Below, piece by piece: positions 1 through 7,575 of a stretch of DNA of 38,461 nt. Numbering within the stretch: the first letter of the stretch is position 1; each line of letters begins with the position of its first letter. Under the pieces are notes generated by a model. The model was not told the DNA's origin. It saw nothing but the letters and a program-made list of their open reading frames with translations, and searched no databases. The translations under genes and the position numbers were made by a program. Origin of the DNA: a virus; the IMG/VR virus record IMGVR_UViG_3300042885_000686, positions 1-38,461 of that record; one strand, given 5' to 3'.

Positions 1-175
1 GAACAGCTTCTACTACATCTACAGCTTGTTTTCTTACTTCTTTAACGGCTTGAACTAAATCAGAAGTTTCCTCCTTAACTCTTTCAATACGTACTTCAAC
101 AGTTTTTACTGTCTCAATAATCTTTTCATCAATTGTGGTTTTACCCAAGATCCAATTCCAGAATTTCTTTAACAT
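1..175 (-). CDS. Small coiled-coil protein, cut by the window edge
   Basis: An ATG at 175 opens a reading frame running off the left edge, with 58 residues visible. It begins MLKKFWNWILGKTTIDEKI, an aromatic and basic start that could touch a membrane. The rest is rich in Glu, Lys and Val with a regular heptad-like pattern, so a long amphipathic helix or coiled coil is likely. It is the last gene seen on the leftward tail transcript, 23 bases after the preceding gene. Function is not recognisable. A small virion or lysis-accessory protein is possible, but nothing in the sequence decides this. Confidence 0.6.
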   Translation of the reverse strand, partial: MLKKFWNWILGKTTIDEKIIETVKTVEVRIERVKEETSDLVQAVKEVRKQAVDVVEAV

Positions 176-198
176 GATATTTGGTTTTAATGTTTTAT

Positions 199-582
199 TT
201 AGCAATCTACTGCATCTTCATATCCAGCTTGTGCCTTAAGATGAGAATATGCTTGTACAATAATGTCAGCAGCTTCTGCATCAACAACAGCTTCAAAATG
301 AAAATGAGTACGATAAATGGGTTCAGAGTGATTCTCACGAGTCTCTTCAGAAGCGTAAGTTGCTACTTCAAAGTTGCAAAAGTTTTTCTTTACCCAAGAC
401 TCTACAGGTGTTGGCATAGAAACTGGTGGTAGAAGATTACCATCCTCATCTACAGTAGGTTCTGCCGGAGCAGGGTAAGTAAAAGTCTTTTGATCATTAG
501 ACTCATAAGTCAAACGAGCAATTTTGTGATAAGCTTCGGAAAAAGTCATTCCGAACTTATCTACGGTTGCGGTAACAGCCAT
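199..582 (-). CDS. Hypothetical phage protein, 127 aa
   Basis: This compact protein starts MAVTATVDKFGMTFSEAYHKI. It has a Pro-rich middle (about residues 36-60, with PAPAEPTVDEDG) and a C-terminal half that looks alternately beta and helical. There is no signal peptide, membrane segment or known catalytic motif. It lies downstream of the tail-fibre genes, after a 222-base AT-rich gap, in the same direction. The N-terminus is typical of small phage virion-associated proteins, but that is an impression only. The ATG at 582 is the only good start. Confidence 0.6.
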   Translation of the reverse strand: MAVTATVDKFGMTFSEAYHKIARLTYESNDQKTFTYPAPAEPTVDEDGNLLPPVSMPTPVESWVKKNFCNFEVATYASEETRENHSEPIYRTHFHFEAVVDAEAADIIVQAYSHLKAQAGYEDAVDC

Positions 583-804
583 TGTTAAAACGTTTTAATT
601 GTTAATTGTAATTACAGTACTAATATACAAACAAATAGAAGGAGTTACAAATAAATATTTTTATGAAAAATTGTTATTCTTCTACTACCTCTATATGTGT
701 TAAGTTAAATAAGTAAAAAAATTAATATAATATAAATATACTATCATGTTTATAAAATTTATTATAGAACAGAGTTTGCTACTCTTAATAGTATGTTAAA
801 ATTA
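583..804. other. AT-rich intergenic gap with one weak hairpin
   Basis: No gene is visible in these 222 bases. They are strongly AT-rich, with runs such as AATATAATATAAATATA. A short perfect inverted repeat (AGAGT-TTGCT-ACTCT, 771-785) lies just beyond the stop of the 108-aa gene. Read on the minus strand it is not followed by a clean U-run, so it is at best a weak terminator. I found no TAnnTTTG box on the minus strand, so a promoter for the next gene is unproven. Confidence 0.45.
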
Positions 805-1131
805 TCATCCACCTTCTTCATCCAATCCAGGTTCCTCTCCTTCTCCAGGTCCCTCAATCTCTTCCAAGGGATAGTTAAAGCTTGCAGTAAATATATTAGT
901 GGCGGATGCTCCAGTAGCAGCAGAACAACAAACCGCAGAGTGATTATAACTATACCACTCTGACATAGATGCTGGATCTGCTCCTAAAGGAAACGGAGAT
1001 CCACAAGTATTAATTGCACCATATCCTCCATTCTCAGCAGTATCCAAAGAGATAGTAGCAGTACTAGATCTGCCTAACTCTGTATTAATTTGACTCATGC
1101 TTATAGATGAGCCAGATGCAGGTAATGTCAT
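805..1131 (-). CDS. Small phage structural protein, 108 aa
   Basis: The first 60 or so residues follow a pattern common in short phage tail proteins: MTLPASGSSISMSQINTELG, then a Ser/Thr/Gly-rich stretch, then an aromatic SMSEWYSYNH element at about residues 55-64. A paired Cys (CC, about 68-69) follows, and the tail is very acidic (EEIEGPGEGEEPGLDEEGG). It starts one base after the stop of the S74 tail fibre, so the two are probably translated together. A tail-tip or fibre accessory role is inferred from the motif and position; no biochemical function is known to me. Confidence 0.6.
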   Translation of the reverse strand: MTLPASGSSISMSQINTELGRSSTATISLDTAENGGYGAINTCGSPFPLGADPASMSEWYSYNHSAVCCSAATGASATNIFTASFNYPLEEIEGPGEGEEPGLDEEGG

Positions 1132-1132
1132 A

Positions 1133-2023
1133 TTACTTCAATTTAGATCTAAGTTCTTCAATCTGTGCTTGCTGTTCCTTCATACCTTCAATCAGAAGAC
1201 CAATGAGCTTCTCGTAGCGTACTGCAAGAAATCCGGTTTGGTTTGTTCTTACTGCACTTGGAATAACATTCTGCACCTGCTGAGCAATAATTCCGGTATC
1301 ATGACCTTCATATCCATGAGCATCTTTATGTTCTGGTTTCCAATCAAACTCCACACCTGTAAGTGACATTACTTTTTCAAGCGCATTCTGAATAGGTATA
1401 ATGTTTTCTTTAAGTCTTTCATCGGAAGAAGAAAATGCTACAATATCATTACCGGCATCAATACGACCAGCGGTTGCTGACGCTGCTACGTTTACACCCA
1501 AAGAATTAAATCTAACACTATCAGTAGTTCTAAGATTTTGGTTCATTAAGTGAACTTCAGTTGCACCTTGTCCAGTATCAACCGTAGCAAACGTTACTGC
1601 ATCAGTAGTACGAACATACTGGTTCATGTTCCATGCATATATTGCATTAACTGAGTCTAGTACTGTAGCTTGAGTACCCGCACCATAAGCACTTTTATGA
1701 CAATACAATGTTCCATTTTCCCAATAAAACTGCCAACCATATGCGTTATTATGAAATCCAGTTGTATTAGAACTGGGATTTACCATTAACACAACATTGC
1801 CATTAGTGGCAGTAAACTCAATTCCATTCCATCCGCCTCTAGAGCCTTCTATTTTCCAAGAACCGTAACTTCCGTTATTTGGATATATATGAGCACTATT
1901 AGTTCCAGAGTAAAAACCGTAGTGTCCATCAAGTCTCACCCAAGAATTAAACACACCATAGTTAGATCCTCCTGGACCTAAAGAAAATCCATTAGGAAGA
2001 TTAACGTTTAATAAATTTGCCAT
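1133..2023 (-). CDS. Tail fibre with C-terminal S74 chaperone domain
   Basis: Residues 1-130 are Gly/Asn/Trp/Tyr-rich beta sequence. Two copies of a fibre repeat follow, MNQYVRTTDAVTF (about 133-145) and MNQNLRTTDSVRF (about 160-172). The C-terminal ~100 residues are a Peptidase_S74 intramolecular chaperone, starting SSSDERLKENI, with GIIAQQVQNVIPSAV and ending in a coiled-coil helix. In this family the chaperone helps the trimer fold and then cuts itself off just before the Ser of the SD-LKENI motif; here that is near Ser200-Asp201. The protein is therefore probably a short trimeric fibre or spike involved in host contact. It lies at the promoter-distal end of the adhesin cluster and is followed directly by the 108-aa gene. 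Confidence 0.85.
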   Translation of the reverse strand: MANLLNVNLPNGFSLGPGGSNYGVFNSWVRLDGHYGFYSGTNSAHIYPNNGSYGSWKIEGSRGGWNGIEFTATNGNVVLMVNPSSNTTGFHNNAYGWQFYWENGTLYCHKSAYGAGTQATVLDSVNAIYAWNMNQYVRTTDAVTFATVDTGQGATEVHLMNQNLRTTDSVRFNSLGVNVAASATAGRIDAGNDIVAFSSSDERLKENIIPIQNALEKVMSLTGVEFDWKPEHKDAHGYEGHDTGIIAQQVQNVIPSAVRTNQTGFLAVRYEKLIGLLIEGMKEQQAQIEELRSKLK

Positions 2024-2042
2024 GTCATTTATAATTAATGTC

Positions 2043-2909
2043 TTACACTGATAGATATCCTACCGTCACTAATGCCGTGCTTATAATAAGCAAGATCCTA
2101 TAGAGGCTCATATCTAAGTTAAAGTATCTTTTTGTAATAATTAAACATTTATGCGTAGGACTGATTAAATATCCCGCATAACCTAGTGAAAAAAGTAACG
2201 GTAAGTAGTTTATACCAAACATACTTACAAGTAAAGTTGTAATTCCGGCAAACTTACTGCTGGATCCCAGTATAAAACTTGTAACAAAAGAAATTACTCC
2301 AGCCAAAAATATGCCACTATTGAAAGACATAAGGAAGTCTACAATAGTATCTGAGTTCATCTTTATAGCATTTCCAACTAAGATGACCGCTGCTACAAGT
2401 AACACTACATCCCACTTAAAATTCTTAAACGGGCTTACTCTTTCGCCGGTATACTTTACATCCTTAATTACCACATCATCCTCTTTAAGTACAAAGAATA
2501 TGTAATATAGAGTAATACCAATTAGCGTAACAAGCAACGGAGCAATCATTGATATAAACTCAAAGTATGATAGTCCTAATACAGATAAAGGAATTAGCAC
2601 AGTTGCTTCTAATGGAGACCAGAGATAGTAATGATGCGTAGACAGATAGTTTATAACTCCATAGTTTTTTCTTCTACCATCATTAGGGGCAAGTGTATCT
2701 AATGCTCCGGCACTAATTATAGTTCTACCGGGAATAGGTAGTACTCCGGACACCCCGCTTATCAAAGCAATCAACAATCTTTTAGACTTTATCTTACTCT
2801 GTAAAAAGTTGTAAATAGGTATTAGGTATCCTCTGGAGTTAACCAAATTGGTTAGCACCATAATACCCGCTACAAACGGAACAAACCATATTCCTTCTAA
2901 CAACTCCAT
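2043..2909 (-). CDS. DUF401-type integral membrane protein
   Basis: A strongly hydrophobic protein of about 288 residues with around seven to nine likely membrane segments. Two blocks fit my recollection of the DUF401 family of predicted transporters. The first is SGVLPIPGRTIISAGALD (about 54-71) followed by INYLSTHHYYLWSPL (about 86-100). The second is GSSSKFAGIT (about 215-224) followed by GYLISPTHKCLIITKRYF (about 246-263). The usual family length is nearer 400 residues as I recall it, so this copy is short, but both signature halves are kept. The ATG at 2909 overlaps the TGA of the U32/methyltransferase gene (TGATG); a GTG at 2912 is an alternative. The substrate is unknown. Finding it between tail genes in a phage is unusual, and the tight coupling suggests it works with the upstream enzyme. 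Confidence 0.75.
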   Translation of the reverse strand: MELLEGIWFVPFVAGIMVLTNLVNSRGYLIPIYNFLQSKIKSKRLLIALISGVSGVLPIPGRTIISAGALDTLAPNDGRRKNYGVINYLSTHHYYLWSPLEATVLIPLSVLGLSYFEFISMIAPLLVTLIGITLYYIFFVLKEDDVVIKDVKYTGERVSPFKNFKWDVVLLVAAVILVGNAIKMNSDTIVDFLMSFNSGIFLAGVISFVTSFILGSSSKFAGITTLLVSMFGINYLPLLFSLGYAGYLISPTHKCLIITKRYFNLDMSLYRILLIISTALVTVGYLSV

Positions 2910-4534
2910 CACTTCTTAACTACAGCAATAAATAATCCATTCCACCACATGTCTTTATCCTCAACACTATTGAGCATTTTCTTATCGTAAACAATTGTAA
3001 GACCCGCTGCTTCAACACCATCAATAGCACCATCAACAACACCGTCCCAGTTAGCATCATCAAAGACAAGCACACACTCATCTGCAAACGTTGATGCAAA
3101 GTATTGTACTGCTAACTTTGTACTCTCATAAGAATGATCTCCATCGTATAAAAAAAGATCAATATTCTTAATAGAAGTTTTGTCTACATCTATAAAATCA
3201 CAGTTAAAAACTTTAATCTTATTCTCTCCTTTGTAAGGAAGAATATTATCAATAAAGTCTTGTTTTGTAACTCGCATTTCTATCTCTCCGTTCTCAGCAG
3301 CTACACCTTCTTTCCAATTATCTACACCGTAAGTATCAAGCTTATTGCCAGATATAGTACTAGAAAATGTTCTACCACCAAGACAGCCCACTTCCAAATA
3401 AGCCGTTGATATTTTACCAAGCTCGTTTAAAAGCTTATCAACTCTAGGACTAGATATTCCTGGAACCGTTGTTTCAAAGTCTGAATGAACACTTGTTACT
3501 AAAAGATTGGCAACTTGTGTAGCTTTTGTATTAAGTCTATCTGTAGCCTTTCTATCACAGAAGTTACAACTCCAGCACTCAAACTTACAGTTCTTTATAA
3601 TCTTTCTCCACTTACCGGCATCGGAGTCACTTATTCCAAGATTTATATCATAGAGCTTTTCTTTACCCTCTGCATAGTTTCGGACAATTTCCATTGTCTC
3701 ATATATCTTCTTTACGTTCTCTCTACCATGCATCTTAAAGATGTCTACACCAAGAGAAAGGAACTCATCCCAATCTTCTTTCCAAGCTGGAATATCTGCA
3801 GTCTTTAGCACAACAGCCGGATTAGTAAAGTCCCACTTAGGACATGATACTCTACTAATAGGATTATTAAAGTACTGACTATCTGTTGTACGAGTATTAT
3901 TGTACTGATAGTGTTCTGACATTACAGGACACTTACCCAGACAACCTTCATTAGCTAAAAGAACAAGCTTAAACGGCTTCTTTCTTTTAATCTTAACAAT
4001 AGTCTTTATAGTTTCCTGATCTCTCATCAGGGCTCTATCAATACAAACAGAATGAAAACCGCTTGATACTACATTGTAAACATCAGTCGGAGTCTTTGTA
4101 TCCATTAAGATAGAACTACGAACTTCTAGTTCCGGAAATTCTTTTTGTATCTGACCCGTTAATAGCCAGTGATTAAATGGTAAAGTGCATAACCTTACAC
4201 CCGCTGCATATAAAGGTCTAAATGATTCAATCCACAGATCTAAGTTTTCCTGTGTAGGTCTGACCGTGTTATTGTTACAAGTAGCCGATACAGTAATGCC
4301 AGTAATGCTTTGAATAAACAAAGCAGTATCAATCATGTATTGTGCATCATCATCTGTACCAAAAACATCCCCCATTGCATCTTGCGTAAATGGGGGTATT
4401 CTACACGTAAAATATAGATCCGAGATATAGTCTTTGTAAGTTTGACAAAAATCAACAAACTCTACAAACTGTGCCTCTGATAGCTTAGGATTAATAGGTA
4501 GACTAAATATCTTCGCCATCTGTTTTTTCCTCAT
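2909..4534 (-). CDS. U32-like Cys-rich barrel fused to SAM methyltransferase
   Basis: The 541 residues hold two parts. Residues ~5-330 look like a peptidase-U32-type TIM barrel: ANEGCLGKCPVMSEH (194-208), a further Cys in SRVSCPKW (231), and a cluster C316, C320, C323, C326. In studied U32 relatives such Cys hold an Fe-S cluster and the proteins hydroxylate RNA or quinones, so peptidase activity should not be assumed. Residues ~370-541 look like a class I SAM methyltransferase: YLEVGCLGGRTFSS (379-392), DLFLYDGDHSYE (459-470) and VLVFDDANWDG (488-498). The start overlaps the previous gene by 32 bases; a second Met at 4519 (MAKIFSLP) would reduce this to 17. The next gene starts on its stop codon. 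The substrate, possibly a nucleic acid, glycan or small molecule, cannot be told from sequence. Confidence 0.72.
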   Translation of the reverse strand: MRKKQMAKIFSLPINPKLSEAQFVEFVDFCQTYKDYISDLYFTCRIPPFTQDAMGDVFGTDDDAQYMIDTALFIQSITGITVSATCNNNTVRPTQENLDLWIESFRPLYAAGVRLCTLPFNHWLLTGQIQKEFPELEVRSSILMDTKTPTDVYNVVSSGFHSVCIDRALMRDQETIKTIVKIKRKKPFKLVLLANEGCLGKCPVMSEHYQYNNTRTTDSQYFNNPISRVSCPKWDFTNPAVVLKTADIPAWKEDWDEFLSLGVDIFKMHGRENVKKIYETMEIVRNYAEGKEKLYDINLGISDSDAGKWRKIIKNCKFECWSCNFCDRKATDRLNTKATQVANLLVTSVHSDFETTVPGISSPRVDKLLNELGKISTAYLEVGCLGGRTFSSTISGNKLDTYGVDNWKEGVAAENGEIEMRVTKQDFIDNILPYKGENKIKVFNCDFIDVDKTSIKNIDLFLYDGDHSYESTKLAVQYFASTFADECVLVFDDANWDGVVDGAIDGVEAAGLTIVYDKKMLNSVEDKDMWWNGLFIAVVKK

Positions 4535-5213
4535 TGGCTTTTAGTCCAAGAAGTTCACTTTCCGCAAACAACCCTAAGAAGTTACTACCAAGAAGATTGT
4601 TATTTGTATTGATAGCTTCTTCAATCCTATTAATACCAGCTGTAAGCTTCTTAGAATTAAGAAGTGCAGAACCAATAGTTAGAGCTTGATCTTCAGGTGC
4701 CATCATAGCAATTGAATCTAAATTACCGGCACCAATTCTACCTGTGGTTACCATATCTACACTAGCTTGTTTTGCCATTCGATAAATCCAATACTCTCTT
4801 TCAAGCTCGTCATTATGTACTTTATACTTTTCTAGTTCTGTAAAATTAGGAACAATCTCTATAATTAGTTTAGCAAATTGATCTAACTCCTCTTCTACAA
4901 TTCTCAACTTCTTTGTATATACAGAAATGTCATACTGAAGCTGATCAATATCTAAAAGAATAAGTTCTTTTTCAAGATCTTTTGATTCTAATGCATAGTC
5001 CCTTTCTTTAATCTTAAGCTGAACTTCTGATCTTTTACAGTCACGAATAATTTGTTTCTTAGCAGCAAGACGTGTTTCAATTTCTAACAGGGCTTGTCTA
5101 ACTCTCCGATAATCAGTAACTTGTGAGTTTACTACAAAGTACCGACTTTGAAAATCACTCATACTCCACCCACCTTGGGCTTCTGCTATTTGTAAAACGT
5201 CTTTCTTATTCAT
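4503..5213 (-). CDS. Coiled-coil phage protein, 236 aa
   Basis: The protein starts MNKKDVLQIAEAQGGWSMSD and then has a long charged helix from about residue 35 to 135, rich in Leu, Ile, Glu and Lys in heptad spacing (for example RLAAKKQIIRD and LEKELILLDIDQLQYD). The C-terminal third is less charged (MVTTGRIGAGNLDSIAMMAP, then a Leu/Asn-rich segment) and the end is acidic. No enzyme motif is seen. It overlaps the 5' end of the U32/methyltransferase gene, so the two are translated from one message. A virion baseplate or tail-accessory protein is plausible, but the function is not known. Confidence 0.65.
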   Translation of the reverse strand: MNKKDVLQIAEAQGGWSMSDFQSRYFVVNSQVTDYRRVRQALLEIETRLAAKKQIIRDCKRSEVQLKIKERDYALESKDLEKELILLDIDQLQYDISVYTKKLRIVEEELDQFAKLIIEIVPNFTELEKYKVHNDELEREYWIYRMAKQASVDMVTTGRIGAGNLDSIAMMAPEDQALTIGSALLNSKKLTAGINRIEEAINTNNNLLGSNFLGLFAESELLGLKANEEKTDGEDI

Positions 5214-5230
5214 GGTTTTGTTTGGTTTGT

Positions 5231-5773
5231 TTAAAATCCTTTACTATAATCAACAGGTACAATGCGTAATCCTCTTTCATCTAAAAGACCCATATCATTA
5301 GCTTGATATACGGGCATCTCTACACCGAGAAGGTCTTCTCTTAGAATGTTTATATCCCAAATAGATGGACATACGTCAACAGAAGTAAGAATACTCTCTT
5401 TACCCGTTTGATTCTCTCTACGATTAAATTCATCTACAATTCTACGCTTAGTAATTTTTTTCATCAAGCTAAGCGTAACAGCTCTTGTGTGTTCTGTGTG
5501 ATAGACTTTAGTCTTAGATCCACCTTCTTCATCTGGTTCTAAACCCTCTACCGCAGAATAAGCTTTACGATAATCTCTAGAAATAGCATAAAACTTAGGA
5601 CCAATAGTAGCTTCATCTTCAGTAAGTTCTTCCATACTAACATTTAGAGCAAGAAGCTCAGCTTCAGCCTCAGTGGTAAGAGAAAAAATACCATAAGAGT
5701 CAAACCAAGTAAGAGAAATCATTCCAGTAATTTGCGGAACCTCTTTATAAAATCTTACAATAAAGTATTTCAT
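5231..5773 (-). CDS. Hypothetical protein, 180 aa
   Basis: The start MKYFIVRFYKEVPQITGMIS looks like a beta strand pair. An acidic middle follows (SMEELTEDEATIGP and GLEPDEEGGSK), then a basic helix (LMKKITKRRIVDEFNRRENQ, about residues 104-123). The C-terminus ends in RGLRIVPVDYSKGF. No known domain, membrane segment or catalytic motif is visible. It sits 17 bases before the coiled-coil gene and 13 bases after the 239-aa gene, in the same transcript as the tail module. Possibly a small tail or assembly protein; not recognised. Confidence 0.6.
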   Translation of the reverse strand: MKYFIVRFYKEVPQITGMISLTWFDSYGIFSLTTEAEAELLALNVSMEELTEDEATIGPKFYAISRDYRKAYSAVEGLEPDEEGGSKTKVYHTEHTRAVTLSLMKKITKRRIVDEFNRRENQTGKESILTSVDVCPSIWDINILREDLLGVEMPVYQANDMGLLDERGLRIVPVDYSKGF

Positions 5774-5786
5774 TTTTTAATTAATT

Positions 5787-6506
5787 TTAGTTAACTAATG
5801 CTTTAGTAAAACCTTCAGGACAGGTTTTTGTACATATCAAATCTGCAATAACCGGTGCAAATGCAGCTCCAATTGCAATACCAACTCCAGCTGGTGTTGC
5901 CCATAATTCTGCTGAATCTAAACTTTTAGCTAAACAATTTGAAATTATATTTTTTAATAGTGTGTGGTCAATACTATCACTAACATATGGTATTAGTAAA
6001 AATCCATCTGTTATAATTTCAGTCATTGCCATTACTACAGCCACCTTAGCCGCCTTATCAGCAACATAAAGAACGGGAGTTGCCATTAAAGATAAAGTAG
6101 TTGATGTTACTGCACCTTCGGGTTGAGCTGGTGAAAATGCTGCAGCACAACCTAAACCGATTGCAGCAGTTACTGCTATATTACAAGCATTCTTATCTGC
6201 CCATTCGTATGCGTCATGTACACCTTCTTTTACTACTTCATAACCCTCTTTAATGTCAGATTCTATTTCTTTCTCAATTAAGTCAAGTACTGGTGCAACT
6301 TTGTCATTCCACTCGTCACCTACCACATCTTCAAATCTATGATTTATTTCAGGGTGGTCATGAATATATCTTATTGCGCGATCACTAAGTCCCCATGTAT
6401 CACATGTTGAACAATGACCATCACCACCAAAACCATACCATCTTACGTAATTGTCACCGCAATCTGAGCGATGATAAACTATTCCGTCTCCGTTTCTATC
6501 CGCCAT
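5787..6506 (-). CDS. Two-part protein: Ca-loop/Cys head, hydrophobic C-terminal half
   Basis: The first 40 residues hold DRNGDGIVYH, which resembles an EF-hand or dockerin calcium loop, followed by C16, C32 and C35 (HCSTC), which may bind metal. Residues 60-105 are a charged amphipathic helix. The rest has three hydrophobic stretches (about 109-125, 135-173 and 204-224, the last ATPAGVGIAIGAAFAPVIADL), rich in Ala and Gly. These could be membrane segments or a membrane-inserting domain. Cys also occur at 108, 120, 191, 225 and 229. I do not recognise a family. Its position beside tail-adhesin genes would fit a protein delivered to, or acting on, the host envelope, but this is inference. A holin-like or immunity role is equally untested. 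Confidence 0.6.
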   Translation of the reverse strand: MADRNGDGIVYHRSDCGDNYVRWYGFGGDGHCSTCDTWGLSDRAIRYIHDHPEINHRFEDVVGDEWNDKVAPVLDLIEKEIESDIKEGYEVVKEGVHDAYEWADKNACNIAVTAAIGLGCAAAFSPAQPEGAVTSTTLSLMATPVLYVADKAAKVAVVMAMTEIITDGFLLIPYVSDSIDHTLLKNIISNCLAKSLDSAELWATPAGVGIAIGAAFAPVIADLICTKTCPEGFTKALVN

Positions 6507-6529
6507 AATTTCTTATTTTTATTTAATTA

Positions 6530-6556
6530 CAAATATATTACTTAAAAACCAACAAA
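6530..6556 (-). promoter_or_regulatory. Possible Bacteroidota-type promoter before the 239-aa gene
   Basis: Read on the minus strand there is a perfect -7 type box TATATTTG (6530-6537). A TTTG lies upstream (6553-6556), but the spacing is 15 bases, shorter than the usual 19-20. The box is in the only gap of note (35 bases) between the Kelch-like tail protein and the 239-aa gene, so local expression of the downstream group is possible. The short spacing keeps confidence low. Confidence 0.35.
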
Positions 6557-7573
6557 TACTGCAGATCCTGTTGCACAACAACCAGAAGATGCTCCGTCGT
6601 GACCTTTGGGTTGAGTATCACTACCTAGGGCAGTGTATACATCAGTTAAATAATTAAGTCTAGACGAATCATTATTTTGTCCAGCTCCATCATAAGCACC
6701 AAGCATGTATCCCCAGTTTTGACCAATCTGAAAGTTTTCCTCACCATTAGTCTTATCCTTATTTACTGTGGCAAGGTTGGTACCTGTAGCTTCACTAAAC
6801 TTATAGAGAAAAGCAGATCCAGGGTATGACCCAATTCCACCGTATCCATACCCATGTTTACTAGATAAACCTTTTGGTTGACCGTCTGTTGCCCAGCTCA
6901 TTCCTCCGGTAGCCCATGTTTCTGTTACCCAAGTAAATGAAGACCCGGCACCTTGTGATATCCATGCTTTATACTGACCAAATAGAGAACCAAGACCACC
7001 GGCTGTAGCGCCAGCTAATGGAGATGCAGGAGCAGTTCCTGCAGAAAACATAATATCTGTTACGAAATTATGTCTATCCACCGCAGCAGATCCACCCCCA
7101 ACAATATATGCGGATGTTAAAGATGGTGTCATTAATGCTTCACAGTCAGTGCGTGTATTCTTTAAATATCTGGCAGCATCTAGTGAAAACATTGTTTCAG
7201 TAGTCATGCTCATAGCCTCTACAATAGTACCAGAACCTTGAACGGTTCCAGTACTAGGATAGACATAAGAATTAAAATCACTAAACCCTCCACCAATGTA
7301 ACTACTATTGTAAACCAGCTTATCTCCTAGGTTTGTAGTGAGATCTGTGGCATGAATAGTTTTATTTACATTTCTCCAAGGAGAGCCATTTTTATACCCC
7401 CCACTCATATATCCTTTTGTATAAATACTTCTATACAAAAAACTATTAGTAAATGGATTAGATGCTTGTGTATCTCCTATTGTTGTCCAAGTTCCATCCC
7501 ATAGATATATAATACCTGTAGGTGCAACAAATTGAGATCCTGTAGTTGGTGATGATGGAAATGAAAATGCCAT
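6542..7573 (-). CDS. Kelch-like phage tail protein, copy 2
   Basis: This is a paralogue of the gene immediately upstream (7576-8610). It begins MAFSFPSSPTTGSQFVAPTG then YLWDGTWTTIGDT, the short N-terminal tail-attachment motif seen in many phage fibre proteins. The body (about residues 45-320) has several Gly-Gly/Tyr-rich blades such as YMSGGYKNGSPW, YIVGGGSAAVDRHNFVTDIM, TETWATGGMSWATDG and NWGYMLGAYDG, consistent with a beta-propeller-like receptor-binding domain. It ends in TDVYTALGSDTQPKGHDGASSG, nearly the same as its twin. The two bases between the genes suggest coupled translation. Likely part of the host-recognition apparatus. Confidence 0.72.
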   Translation of the reverse strand: MAFSFPSSPTTGSQFVAPTGIIYLWDGTWTTIGDTQASNPFTNSFLYRSIYTKGYMSGGYKNGSPWRNVNKTIHATDLTTNLGDKLVYNSSYIGGGFSDFNSYVYPSTGTVQGSGTIVEAMSMTTETMFSLDAARYLKNTRTDCEALMTPSLTSAYIVGGGSAAVDRHNFVTDIMFSAGTAPASPLAGATAGGLGSLFGQYKAWISQGAGSSFTWVTETWATGGMSWATDGQPKGLSSKHGYGYGGIGSYPGSAFLYKFSEATGTNLATVNKDKTNGEENFQIGQNWGYMLGAYDGAGQNNDSSRLNYLTDVYTALGSDTQPKGHDGASSGCCATGSAVFVGF

Positions 7574-7575
7574 GA

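Noticed and set aside
2043-2909. Holin or lysis protein
   Set aside because: The length, number of membrane segments and DUF401-type motifs do not fit a holin.
2909-4534. Calling the U32-like gene a collagenase or peptidase, or a radical-SAM enzyme
   Set aside because: U32 members studied in detail are Fe-S hydroxylation factors, not proteases. The CxxxCxxC radical-SAM loop was not found.
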